The notes beneath the pieces are model-generated. The model made no database searches and was not told the origin of the DNA. It saw only the letters and a list, made by a program, of their open reading frames with translations. This document shows, piece after piece, positions 13,519 to 23,700 of a stretch of DNA of 56,275 nucleotides (position 1 is its first letter; each line of letters opens with the position of its first letter). Position numbers and translations under genes: made by a program. Source of the DNA: an uncultured Lachnospiraceae bacterium (GTDB lineage: Bacteria > Bacillota > Clostridia > Lachnospirales > Lachnospiraceae); the NCBI GenBank assembly GCA_902783375.1, contig CACZQN010000010.1:1-56275 (forward strand). The letters are read 5' to 3'.

Positions 13519-15657
13519 TTACAGCCGGATTCCGAAGCAGACGCCCTGACCGTCATCCCGGAGGACTTCAAAGCCATACTTCTTATAGAAGTTCATGCCC
13601 TTCTCATTCGAGGCTCCGGTCTCCAGCATCACGCCTTTCACGCCGATCGCCTTCAGGTGCGCCACCAGTGCGTCAACCAGCTGGGACCCGTATCCCTTCC
13701 GCTGATATGCCGGATCAATATCGATGTGCAGATGTGCCGGGAAATCTTCTGCCAGCTCGATATAGCCCTCGATCTCGGCGTATCCCATCTTCTTTGTATA
13801 CGGATTTTCCGTCTTCTCAAGATATTCCTCTGTGAAGCACTTCTTCCAGGCGGTATAATCCTGCGCACAGAAGATGTAGCCGACTGCATCGTTGTTCTCA
13901 TCTGCAATCACGAAGCAGTGTTCCGGCTCCCGTTCGATATAGTAATGGCAGTAGGTATCGAGCGTTGCCTGCCGGAGCTCCTCGGTCGAGTTCAGATAGT
14001 CGGAAGCCGTCACCAGGCAGACATGCTCCACGCCCGGGCGGTCGGATGCCTGATACGGCCGGATGTGGACCTTCGGTCCCCGCTCCCGCATCATCCGACC
14101 ATATTCCTGCTGCTCTTCCTCGCTCATACCAGACTGGTCTTCCTGCGGGAACAGGCTGTTGATATCATCCGGATCGGAAGTCTGCTCCATCAGTTTCATG
14201 TATTCCATGCCCTCAGCCTCGGCAGCAGCCCCCGTCGGATCCCAGCCTTCCGGCGCTGTAAACTGAATCCCGGAAGCCATCTTTCCGCACGCACCGCTCT
14301 GCAGCTTCATAAGATAAGCCTGCAGCCGTTCTTTGAACTCCGTGTAGCTGCCCGGACCACTCCAGGCATTCTCAGCTGTCGCCTGAACCCGTGGGAAGAA
14401 GAACTTCTCGAGACGCTCATTTTCCCAGATCCGCTCGGTCCACATACAACCTTCCACACCTTTCGGCGGGCAGGTAACCGCGGCCGTATCGCCCATCCAG
14501 GACGGTTCGGAAAGATAAGCCTTCCGCATGCTGTTGATCGCGTACGGATAGTCGAAGTACCGCTCAAAAGCATCGCTGTAAACCCAGCTTCCGCCGGCCT
14601 CTGCAAATGCCTTGATCTTCTCGGCATCCGTCGGAATCCAGTACTGGATCTGCATATGCTCCGGATCTGCGCCGCCCTTCAGGACATCATTCCAGCAGAT
14701 CACTTTCTTGCCTCTGGCTGCAAGCATCGCGGTCACGCGCCGGTTGAAATCGGTCTGCAGTTCCTCAAAGTCGTTAAGCTTCAGCAAAGCAAGCCTTGCC
14801 TTACAGTCCGGGCAGGCCTCCCAGGCCATCTTCGGTGCCTCGTCTCCGCCGATGTGAAAGTATTCCGATGGGAACAGTGCGGTCACTTCATCGAGGACAT
14901 CCTCCAGGAAGCGGTAGGTGAAATCCTTGCCGGCACAGAGAATCGTCTTAAAGATTCCGCCGCCGGTCGGCCTTCTGACCGGCTTTCCGTCACAGCCAAG
15001 CTCCGGATAGGCATGGAGCGCTGCGGACATATGGCCCGGCATATCGATCTCCGGGATGATCTCCACGCCGCGTACCTTCGCAAATGCAATCACGGCCCGG
15101 ATCTCATCCTGGGTATAGGAATCATCATCGGCTGTCAGGTTCGGATACTTCCCGATCTCGATCCGCCAGCCCTGGTCGTCGGTCAGATGCCAGTGGAGGA
15201 CATTGATCTTCGCCAGGGAGAGGCCCTCGATGACCTTCTTCACTTCCTCCACCGGGAAGAAATGCCGCACAACATCAAAGGACTGCCCGCGGTAGGAAAA
15301 GCGCGGTGCATCCTCGATCTCACCGCAGGGCACCTTCCGGTCCTCCATCAGAACCACCAGCGTGGTCAACGCCCAGATGATTCCCCGCTCCGTCTTCGCA
15401 GCGACCTGGATACCATCAGGATCGACGCACAGCCGGTACCCCTCCTCTGCAAGCACTTCGTCTTTTTCAAGGGACAACTTCCCATCCGGCTGTGGTTTCT
15501 GCACCACCCGGATCCCCGTTCTCGCTGAAAATGCCTCCGTCACCCATGACGGGAAAGAGCCGTAAGCCACACCCAGTTCTTCCGGCAGCGCAAAGTATCC
15601 CTCTTTCTGAATAACCTTCCCCAGAACAGCCGGAACAAGACAATTTGTTACTTTCAT
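13519..15657 (-). CDS. GH20 beta-N-acetylhexosaminidase fused to a GNAT domain
   Basis: The 712-residue protein has an N-terminal GH20b-type domain (about 1-115), a GH20 barrel (about 118-470) and a C-terminal GNAT acetyltransferase domain (about 535-712). The GH20 active site is HIGGDEAPK, with the catalytic Asp-Glu pair at D272-E273; HWHLTDDQGWR and EIDMPGH are also present. The GNAT domain shows HIRPYQASDRPG at its start and the acetyl-CoA loop AYQRKGYGSQL. No signal peptide is seen, so hexosaminides are cleaved in the cytoplasm. The ATG at 15657 has AAAAGGAG nine bases before it; an in-frame ATG at 15681 has no such site. It follows the GH106-like gene by 40 bases. One frame covers both domains without a stop. 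The role of the GNAT part is unknown. Confidence 0.9.
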   Translation of the reverse strand: MKVTNCLVPAVLGKVIQKEGYFALPEELGVAYGSFPSWVTEAFSARTGIRVVQKPQPDGKLSLEKDEVLAEEGYRLCVDPDGIQVAAKTERGIIWALTTLVVLMEDRKVPCGEIEDAPRFSYRGQSFDVVRHFFPVEEVKKVIEGLSLAKINVLHWHLTDDQGWRIEIGKYPNLTADDDSYTQDEIRAVIAFAKVRGVEIIPEIDMPGHMSAALHAYPELGCDGKPVRRPTGGGIFKTILCAGKDFTYRFLEDVLDEVTALFPSEYFHIGGDEAPKMAWEACPDCKARLALLKLNDFEELQTDFNRRVTAMLAARGKKVICWNDVLKGGADPEHMQIQYWIPTDAEKIKAFAEAGGSWVYSDAFERYFDYPYAINSMRKAYLSEPSWMGDTAAVTCPPKGVEGCMWTERIWENERLEKFFFPRVQATAENAWSGPGSYTEFKERLQAYLMKLQSGACGKMASGIQFTAPEGWDPTGAAAEAEGMEYMKLMEQTSDPDDINSLFPQEDQSGMSEEEQQEYGRMMRERGPKVHIRPYQASDRPGVEHVCLVTASDYLNSTEELRQATLDTYCHYYIEREPEHCFVIADENNDAVGYIFCAQDYTAWKKCFTEEYLEKTENPYTKKMGYAEIEGYIELAEDFPAHLHIDIDPAYQRKGYGSQLVDALVAHLKAIGVKGVMLETGASNEKGMNFYKKYGFEVLRDDGQGVCFGIRL

Positions 15658-15697
15658 GATGTTCTTCTCCTTTTTCCTCATTCATCAGTGCGGATCC

Positions 15698-18625
15698 TCA
15701 ACCCCTGCGGATCACACGGATCTTCTTTCCTTCACACTCCCAGATCCCATAGTTTCTCGGTACATACGGCAGTGCCAGTCCCGGAAAGGCTGCCATTCCC
15801 TCATGGAAGAGCGCATTGTACAGGTTCGACGTCACCTCCACCTGGAGCGTATTCTTCCCTGCATGCACATACTCTGTCAGATCGGCGCGCTTCATGACCT
15901 GGTCCGGGAACCCGGTCTCTTCCCCGTTCACCCATACCCGGAAGGTATCGGAAACATCCCCCAGTTCCAGGAAGATCGGACCGGAAAGGTCGCCCGCATC
16001 CAGATCAAAGGTACCCTCGTAGCATCCTTTTCCGGCAAAGTGCTCCAGTGCCGGATCGAGGTCCTTCCACGGCAGCAGTTTCTTCCCGTTCAGGCTGATT
16101 TCGCGGACGGCAAGGGCCGGATTGCTGTTCTCATCTGCAAAATGGCTGCGCAGGAACGAGCACTCACCTTCGGTATCCGGGCCGAACTGCATGAGCGTCA
16201 GCCTGTCGAATACCGGAACTGCAAGGACCTCTTCGCGGCTGATCTCCGTCCCCGCTGCACTGCCTTCCGCTTCCGGCACCACAGAGAGGATCACCATCTC
16301 GTCCTCCTGCATCCGGATGCTCCCGCACAGATGCTCCGGGCCGTCCGGCAGGAAGTTCACATCCCTCGCAGAACCGCTCATCGGGTCCAGCACACGGACC
16401 GTTCCATGACCTGCGATCCGGACACGGAACACCCGCTCACTGCCGCTGCCCGGCCGCTCGTAGCTCTCCTTCATCGTGCCCTTTTTGAAAATACTGCTCA
16501 CCGAGATCGCATCCGGATTCGGATCTTCCGGCGCACAGACCAGGCGATTATAGCGATAGAGGACATAGTACCGCTGCCCGGTCTCAAAGTCCTCCCGCGT
16601 CAGCGTCATGAGATCGACAGGGTCCTCGGCGAGAACCTGCACCCGCGGCAGCAGGCCGATCTTTTCGAGGAGGCCAGGGACTTCCGCTTCCGTCTTCACA
16701 TGGAAGGTCAGCTTCTCATCCCAGGCTTTTCCGAGCGCCGCCTTCCATGCCGAAAGCTCCTCTTCGGTCCGGACTTCACGGAAGAACTTCGGCTCGCGTG
16801 GCTGCTTCCCGATCCAGATCACCGGAAATCCCTGCAGGCTGAGGGAGCGGACCCTCTTCAGCATCCCAAGTGACATGCCCTGCTGTTCCGGGATGATCAG
16901 GCAGCGATAACCGGGCATCCCCGGGGCGATCTGCATGCCGGTCTGCCCCGCTTCCTCCACCAGCTCCTCTCTTGCTTCCGGAAGGCACAGGAGTTCCTCC
17001 GAGACGAATTCATAGGAATAGCCCTGATTCGCGAGCGCCCCGTCATCCGCGTACAGACAGAATTCGCCCGCATCGCCCGGGTTGATGTAACTGTCACGGA
17101 AGATGGCACAGTCCACCTTTGCCCGCATCCGGAAGATGGTATTCATGCGGGTGATCGCATCCAGAGAGCCCCGCGCATCCGGCAGGGACAGGGTCCGGTT
17201 CCAGTAGTTGGAAACAAATTTGCCGAATCCTTCGTACCCCGGCCATGCCGTTCCCGGAATCTGTCCGTTCTCGGCGCACACGCCTTCATAGCGCCCGGAA
17301 TAGCAACCGCCGTGGAGAACCTGCGCATTCATCCCTGCCATCGCTGCCCGCTTGATCCACCAGAACAGATCTTCATAGGACTGTCCGTAACTGTGCCCAA
17401 ATTCCGCGGCGCACTCAAAGGAATACCGTCTTTTCCCGGTCAGATGGGCTGCCGCAGCCATGGTCTTCATGTAGTCGACGGACGGCCTGCCAAGCGCCTC
17501 ATTTTCAGGGATTGCCACATGCAGGGCGCTCCGCTCCACCTCGAGCGGTTTGTTGTAGGCCACCTGGTAGCGGATGGTCTTCCCGTACCCGGCCGCCATC
17601 TCCGAGAGTGTATCCAGATGCTCCTCGCAGTAGAGCTGCGTGATCACCTCCAGATAATCGTTCCGGATGCCATCGGAAACCGATGCATCCTCGAAGCGGT
17701 ATCCGGGAACGTCGTCCATCGGGAAGGTCGGCGTGATCCCGATGACCGGCAGATACGGCAGGAGATCATAGCCCCGTCTCTTCCGGAACTGTTCCGGCAG
17801 ATCCGCGGTCCACTCCAGGGCCACCTGATATTCCAGGGAATCGCAGAAGAACGATTCCATGCTGGCATAGGGCTTTCTTTCTGCAAATACCTGATCCCAG
17901 TATGCCTTTACCGCCGCTGCGCCTGCCTTCCCGAGATGATCGATCACGTAGGTCTGTCCCGCATTGATCTTCTGGATGGCCGGCTGGCGGTAGAAGGCAA
18001 AGAGCTTCCAGACCGCTCCCTGCTCTGCGGGATCAGCGGCAGGTGCTGCAAATGTGATCGAGGCAGCCTTCCCATCCAGAGATCCTTCCTTCCCGCACGC
18101 AGCACTGCAGGCAGGCATCAGATCGATATAGCTCTCCTGCCGGAGCGTCTTCTCCGCCACCTCCAGATAGGCGAAGCATGCCACCAGGACCGGTGTTCCC
18201 TCTTCCCGGATGGTCCGACGCTCCGGCAATGGACCCGCATATGTCTCACCGGGCTTCACGTCCAGCACCCCATAGGTCAGTTCCGTCAGGCCTGCCGGAT
18301 CATCCGGATCGGTGATCACGGGCGAGGCAATCGGCCAGCCTGGTCCGATGGCGATATCCATGGAAAGCCCCAGCCGCTTTGTCTCATCCGCGATGATATC
18401 CACCATCCGGTCCCAGTTCTTCGTTCCCCAGCCGTCTTCCGACTGCGCGATGTCCTGTGAAAGTGTTGAGAGCACCACCACTTCGACGCCGCCGAAGCCC
18501 CGGGCAGCGATATTCTGCAGTTCTGCCCGCAGGTCGTCTTCCACCATCGCTGCAGCTGGCAGCCACAGTCTCAGCTTCGGCCGCATATCCTGTTTCAGTT
18601 CCATCCATTCCCCGGCAATATCCAT
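15698..18625 (-). CDS. Large glycoside hydrolase, GH106-like (alpha-L-rhamnosidase type)
   Basis: This 975-residue protein resembles GH106 alpha-L-rhamnosidases. An RPKLRLWLPAA segment is followed by a helix and GFGGVEVVVLS, then WDRMVDIIADETKRLGLSMDIAIGPGWP, matching the start of their catalytic barrel. A C-terminal galactose-binding-like sandwich (about residues 840-945) contains LGDVSDTFRVWVNGEETGF and ADLTEYVHAGKNTLQVEV. No signal peptide is seen, so the substrate must be imported. AAAGGTG precedes the ATG at 18625. It is the first gene of an operon with the GH20-GNAT and GNAT genes and has a promoter with a palindrome at 18673-18701. The superfamily placement is moderately sure; rhamnose specificity is not established. 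Confidence 0.72.
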   Translation of the reverse strand: MDIAGEWMELKQDMRPKLRLWLPAAAMVEDDLRAELQNIAARGFGGVEVVVLSTLSQDIAQSEDGWGTKNWDRMVDIIADETKRLGLSMDIAIGPGWPIASPVITDPDDPAGLTELTYGVLDVKPGETYAGPLPERRTIREEGTPVLVACFAYLEVAEKTLRQESYIDLMPACSAACGKEGSLDGKAASITFAAPAADPAEQGAVWKLFAFYRQPAIQKINAGQTYVIDHLGKAGAAAVKAYWDQVFAERKPYASMESFFCDSLEYQVALEWTADLPEQFRKRRGYDLLPYLPVIGITPTFPMDDVPGYRFEDASVSDGIRNDYLEVITQLYCEEHLDTLSEMAAGYGKTIRYQVAYNKPLEVERSALHVAIPENEALGRPSVDYMKTMAAAAHLTGKRRYSFECAAEFGHSYGQSYEDLFWWIKRAAMAGMNAQVLHGGCYSGRYEGVCAENGQIPGTAWPGYEGFGKFVSNYWNRTLSLPDARGSLDAITRMNTIFRMRAKVDCAIFRDSYINPGDAGEFCLYADDGALANQGYSYEFVSEELLCLPEAREELVEEAGQTGMQIAPGMPGYRCLIIPEQQGMSLGMLKRVRSLSLQGFPVIWIGKQPREPKFFREVRTEEELSAWKAALGKAWDEKLTFHVKTEAEVPGLLEKIGLLPRVQVLAEDPVDLMTLTREDFETGQRYYVLYRYNRLVCAPEDPNPDAISVSSIFKKGTMKESYERPGSGSERVFRVRIAGHGTVRVLDPMSGSARDVNFLPDGPEHLCGSIRMQEDEMVILSVVPEAEGSAAGTEISREEVLAVPVFDRLTLMQFGPDTEGECSFLRSHFADENSNPALAVREISLNGKKLLPWKDLDPALEHFAGKGCYEGTFDLDAGDLSGPIFLELGDVSDTFRVWVNGEETGFPDQVMKRADLTEYVHAGKNTLQVEVTSNLYNALFHEGMAAFPGLALPYVPRNYGIWECEGKKIRVIRRG

Positions 18626-18672
18626 CTTTTTTCACCTTTCTGATTTCCGTTCTGTGACCACTTCTGCTATCA

Positions 18673-18701
18673 ATTGTAGTCAAGATGCCATGAAATGGCA
18701 A
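18673..18701 (-). promoter_or_regulatory. Promoter of the GH106-GH20 operon with overlapping palindrome
   Basis: On the minus strand TTGCCA (18696-18701) and TACAAT (18673-18678) are spaced by 17 bp. A perfect palindrome TGCCAT-GAA-ATGGCA (18686-18700) covers the -35 box and is a possible operator. The regulator is not known. Confidence 0.55.
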
Positions 18702-18740
18702 GAAAAAAAGCCACGCAGACAGTAACAGCTGCATGGCTTT
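18700..18740 (-). terminator. typA terminator
   Basis: The stem is 18707-18718 with 18729-18740. The single mismatch becomes a G-U pair in minus-strand RNA, and a run of seven U follows. It lies 12 bases after the typA stop. Confidence 0.85.
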
Positions 18741-18752
18741 CCGGGTATGTTT

Positions 18753-20585
18753 TTATTTTCTCTGCGATCTCTTTCTGAGAAGCGGATCGAGGATCTTCTT
18801 GCGGATCCGGAGCGAGGTCGGGGTGACCTCCAGGAGTTCGTCGGTCTCGATGAAATCGATTGCCTGCTCCAGGGAGAGGATTCTCGGCGGAGAGAGTTTC
18901 AGAGCCTCATCAGAGCCCGATGCACGGGTATTCGAGAGATGCTTGGTCTTGCAGACATTCACTTCAATGTCCTCTGCCTTCGCACTCTGGCCGATGACCA
19001 TCCCGGAGTATACCTTCTCGCCGGGCCCGATGAAGAGATATCCTCTCTCCTGTGCATTGAAGAGGCCGTAGGTAACTGCCGTGCCGGATTCAAATGCAAT
19101 CAGGGATCCGGTGGAACGATAGTTGATATCTCCCTTGTACGGTGCATAGCCGTCGAAGAGGGTATTCATGACGCCATTTCCCTTGGTATCGGTAAGGAAT
19201 TCACCGCGGTATCCGATCAGGCCGCGGGAAGGAATCGAGAATTCCAGTCTCGTGGTGCCGCCGCTGTGGCCGAGGCTCATGTTCTTGAGCTCTCCTTTTC
19301 TCTCGGAAAGCTTGGAGATGACATTTCCGGAGAATTCTTCCGGGACATCGATGATCGCGATCTCCATCGGCTCCAGTTTCTTCCCGTTCTCATCGGTCTT
19401 ATAGAGAACCTCCGGCTTGCTGACTGCAAATTCAAAGCCCTCGCGGCGCATATTTTCAATCAGGACGGACAGATGCAGTTCGCCGCGGCCGGAAACCTTG
19501 AATGCTTCTGTGGTCTCCGTGTCCTCGACACGCAGGCTGACGTCCGTATTCAGCTCACGGTACAGGCGGTCGCGCAGATGACGGGAGGTGACATACTTTC
19601 CTTCCGTTCCTGCGAGCGGGCTGTCGTTCACGACAAAGTTCATGGCCAGGGTCGGCTCGGAGATCTTCTGGAACGGAATCGGATCCGGATGATCCGGTGC
19701 ACAGAGGGTATCCCCGATATGAATACCGGCAATACCGGAGATCGCAACAACCGATCCGACGGTTGCTTCCGCAACTTCCACACGGCGAAGGCCGTCAAAT
19801 TCATAGAGCTTTGACACCTTTACGCGCAGCTGCTTGTCCGGATCGTGATGGTTCACGATCACCACATCGTCATTCACATGGATGGTGCCGTTGTCCACCT
19901 TGCCGACGCCGATTCTGCCGACATATTCATTATAGTCAATGGTGGAAATCAGGGTCTGCAGCGGTGCTTCCGGATCTCCTTCCGGTGCCGGGATATGTTC
20001 CAGGATCGTATCAAACAGCGGCTTCATATCCTTCTTCTCATCCGACAGATCGAGAATGGCAATGCCTGCCTTCGCACTCGCGTAGACAAATGGGGAGTCC
20101 AGCTGCTCTTCCGAGGCATCCAGTTCCAGGAAAAGTTCGAGGACCTCGTCAATGACTTCATCCGGTCTTGCTTCCGGACGGTCGATCTTGTTCAGGCAGC
20201 AGATGACCGGCAGATTCAGCGCCAGCGCCTTGCTCAGTACGAATCTGGTCTGCGGCATCGGACCCTCGAAGGCATCGACGACAAGGATGACGCCGTCGAC
20301 CATCTTCAGCACACGTTCCACTTCACCGCCGAAATCCGCATGTCCCGGGGTATCGATGATATTGATCTTCACGCCGTTATAGGTCACGGCCGTATTCTTC
20401 GCCAGAATGGTGATGCCACGCTCCCGCTCGATGTCATTCGAATCCATGACACGCTCGGCAACTTCCTGCCCCTGCCGGAACACACCGCTCTGCTTCAGCA
20501 GTTCATCCACCAGGGTCGTCTTGCCGTGGTCAACGTGCGCAATGATTGCCACATTTCTGATATCTTCTCTTTTGATCTTCGCCAT
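18753..20585 (-). CDS. typA: Translational GTPase TypA/BipA
   Basis: This 610-residue protein is a ribosome-associated translational GTPase of the EF-G superfamily. The N-terminal G domain shows AHVDHGKTT (G1), RGITI (switch I), [12 protein letters not shown] (G3) and NKIDR (G4). Beta-barrel and EF-G-like domains follow, then a C-terminal domain ending in a lysine/arginine-rich tail typical of TypA. The length is normal. It is a monocistronic unit with its own promoter at 20628-20655 and terminator at 18700-18740. TypA supports ribosome assembly and growth under stress, notably cold. Confidence 0.97.
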   Translation of the reverse strand: MAKIKREDIRNVAIIAHVDHGKTTLVDELLKQSGVFRQGQEVAERVMDSNDIERERGITILAKNTAVTYNGVKINIIDTPGHADFGGEVERVLKMVDGVILVVDAFEGPMPQTRFVLSKALALNLPVICCLNKIDRPEARPDEVIDEVLELFLELDASEEQLDSPFVYASAKAGIAILDLSDEKKDMKPLFDTILEHIPAPEGDPEAPLQTLISTIDYNEYVGRIGVGKVDNGTIHVNDDVVIVNHHDPDKQLRVKVSKLYEFDGLRRVEVAEATVGSVVAISGIAGIHIGDTLCAPDHPDPIPFQKISEPTLAMNFVVNDSPLAGTEGKYVTSRHLRDRLYRELNTDVSLRVEDTETTEAFKVSGRGELHLSVLIENMRREGFEFAVSKPEVLYKTDENGKKLEPMEIAIIDVPEEFSGNVISKLSERKGELKNMSLGHSGGTTRLEFSIPSRGLIGYRGEFLTDTKGNGVMNTLFDGYAPYKGDINYRSTGSLIAFESGTAVTYGLFNAQERGYLFIGPGEKVYSGMVIGQSAKAEDIEVNVCKTKHLSNTRASGSDEALKLSPPRILSLEQAIDFIETDELLEVTPTSLRIRKKILDPLLRKRSQRK

Positions 20586-20627
20586 AAATCCTGCACTTTC
20601 TTTAACACATTCTACTCAAACTTCTAC

Positions 20628-20655
20628 ATTTTAGCACAAAACCCTTGAAATGCAA
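20628..20655 (-). promoter_or_regulatory. typA promoter
   Basis: On the minus strand TTGCAT (20650-20655) and TAAAAT (20628-20633) are spaced by 16 bp, about 45 bp before the start codon. Confidence 0.55.
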
Positions 20656-20693
20656 GGATTTTTTCGGAAGGGCGCATCGGAAGCGCAAAACAA

Positions 20694-20734
20694 GGCAGGC
20701 GGTGAAACAGGATCACTCCTTCTCACCGCCTGCC
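20694..20734 (-). terminator. Terminator of the transglutaminase gene
   Basis: A perfect 12-bp GC-rich stem (20694-20705 with 20723-20734) is followed on the minus strand by TTGTTTTG. It lies about 30 bases after the stop of the 20768-24931 gene. Confidence 0.75.
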
Positions 20735-20767
20735 CACAAATTTTGAAAAAAACGGTATATGCCGGCT

Positions 20768-23700
20768 TCAGAAATCATCCACACCTCTGATCAGGTCAAT
20801 GATCACCGGATGCGTCTCGATCTTGGAATACCCCGCAATATGTATGAGGAATTCCCCATACTTGTAGACAGAGAGGAAATCACCGAAATCCTCATTATCT
20901 TCAAGCATCTGAAGATATTCTTTCGCTCTGATCTTATCGACCGTGCTGTTGTCGACGAGCACAGTGGCCGGAACGATAATGGTAGTCCCGCCTGACGACG
21001 TCCCTTCCTCCGTAAAGGAGGCCACTTTCCCGGCAGCTGTCGTCTCTGCAGCCTCATTCTCACGGAGCAGTGTATTATACAAATTCCTGGCTTCCGTAAG
21101 CCGCTCATCAAGCGTCTGAAGTTCCGTATCCAGATCTTCTTCACTCATGCCCTCGGCAGCTCCGATGTCCCTTGCTGCCTGAATTCTGGCTTCGGCATCC
21201 GTAACCAGTGCATAGGCACCATTCAGCGCTGCTCTTGCCTGCATGACATGCTGCTGTGCCTCTTCGGCTTTCTTCCGACTGTCCGCTGCAGTAACCTCCT
21301 CCAGTGCTTCCGTCAGTGCATTCTTTGCATCCTGAAGTGCCTGTTCGGCCTCTGCCATCTCTTCTTCTGCCTTCGTCTTTTCTTCTGCAAAGCTTGAGGC
21401 GGAACCTTCGATGGTCAATGTTCCTGTTCCGAAGGCGACGGTGTAATTGCCCTGATTCTCATCACCGGCTGCAGTGATCGTATAGGTACCGGCTTCCTCT
21501 CCGGCCTCTCTGCTGAGCGTATAGTCCACGGTATCGGAGCCAACCAGCCCGGTCACAGCAGCCGTCAGTTCCGGATCCGCCTCCCCGGCTGTCTTGGTAA
21601 TATCATCCGGCACCACGGTCACCTCTGCAGGAAGGACAGTCAGCACACCCGGAATATAATTGACCGTATAGTTACCCTGGTCCGCATTTCCGGCCGGAAG
21701 GATCTGATATGTTCCCGTATCTTCACCGTCTGTACGGCTAAGCGTATACGTAATGGTATCGCTGCCGATCGTGCCGCTTACCGCTGCGGTAAATGCCGGA
21801 TCCGTAGTCCCGTATGTCTTCGATGTGTCTTCCGCAGTGACCGTGACAGTCTTCGGTGTCACCGTCAACGTCATCGCGGCATGTGCTGTCTCGTATGCAG
21901 CATTCGATGCTCTGACTTCATAGGTCATACTGCCGACCTCTGTGATCGAAGGTGCCTCCGTCGTCCAGGTCACACCGTCTTCAGAATACTCGATGGTTGT
22001 CCCGGCAGTGACCGCCACATTCACCGTGCCGGTATGCGCTGCCCCGTCATACTCTCCAGAGTAATCCGCCACAGTCAGGCCGATCGCTGTCGCCGCTCCG
22101 AGGATGGTAAACGTACCTGTCCCATATGTGACATTGTAATTTCCCTGCGTCGCTGCGCCGGTCGGCGTGATGGTATAGGTTCCCATCGTATCGCCCGGGT
22201 CACGTGCCACACTGTAGGTAACGGTATCAGACCCGATCAGTCCATATTCCGTAGCAGTCAATGTCGGTTCTGCATCTCCCTCTACGATGGTGATGTCATC
22301 CGCTATTACTTCGGCCACAGCACGTTCAATATCCACTTCCCCGTAAGCTTCTTTTGTCTCGTAATTCGGATTGGAAGCCCGTACCATATATCCATGATCA
22401 CCGGCATCTGTGAATGCAGGGATCGTTGTACTCCAGGTGGCACCGTCGTCTGTTGAATATTCCAGTGTCGTCCCTTCGGTCACATCTACACTGACATCCG
22501 CCGCATGTGGCGCTCCGTCATAGGTGAGTCCATAACCATGTGTAAGAAGCCCCAGATCATCTGCAGGCAGGGGGTTCACCGTGATGTATCCGTCATTTAC
22601 CATAAAGGTCACATCAAAATTCCCATTCTCGCAGTTGAACTTGGAATCATCCAGTCCCATGTAACTGGTCCCTGCATCCGTCCGGCTTACCGCCGCCGTC
22701 CCGCCGAAGTTGACATTCGTTTCATCAAAGAGTGCGCCTCCCGCTCCGGAGATCGCTATGTTGTACCCTGTAACGGTATGTTCTGTCCCATCGTAATCAA
22801 AAGAACCACTGTTACCATCAATCGCAACGGTTACCGGCGCAGGCGTCACGGTCAGGGTTCCGTTTACATATACGATTTCCGGGTCATAGTCAAGATGGAC
22901 TGTTTCTCCATTTGCATCTACAATGCTAAATTCCACTCCAGTTATTTCATTATCCGTAGAACCGGCATCTGTCAGCGTCCCGTTGATGGTTGCACTTGTT
23001 ACTTTGTAGTCAAATATTGTAGGAAGGTCATATTGAAAAGCAAGCGTGACAGTTTCCGGATCCGTATACGTCAGTGGTGTCCCGTCATACACTTTACTCG
23101 TGGACCCTGCTGTTGCTGTGACGATACCAAGGTCACTTGGACCAATCTGTGTCGCTTCCCACGGGATTGTAAAGTTATAGATCTCCACCGGTGTCCCGGA
23201 GGTGCTATTAATCACAACCTGTATGCCCTCTGTCACATTTGATGTTGTCACAGCGAAAGCCGTATTGGTTCCCCGGGATGCTGTGTGATTATCATTATCA
23301 AGTTCTTGTGTTGCCGCATCATAGGCCAGATTGACAACAAGTCCACCCCACTCCGGACTGACATTCCCGGTATCGACGACCAGCTCGTACATGCCGAATC
23401 GGTCCATATTATTCGCTTGTATCTCTGCCATCGTGGTCGCATAGGTAATATCGACCTGGATCTCCTGATTCATGAGCGCCTCTCCACCGCTCTGTACCGT
23501 GGCACCTGGTATGGTCTCGCTTGCGCTCGTGCTCGCCACAGCTTCTCCCACCGCTGCCAGCAGTTTCATCGACTCCTCGCTTGCAACGGTAAATTTCCCG
23601 TTTGCAAGGTCTGCGATGATTGCCTCGTAAGCGTCCGCCAGGAATTCGTCTGATTCGACGTACTGGATCGCCGGATCGATGATGCGCTGTTCGACGAGAA

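Noticed and set aside
13657-15528. 623-codon plus-strand frame
   Set aside because: It is antisense to the GH20-GNAT gene, which has an intact active site and ribosome binding site.
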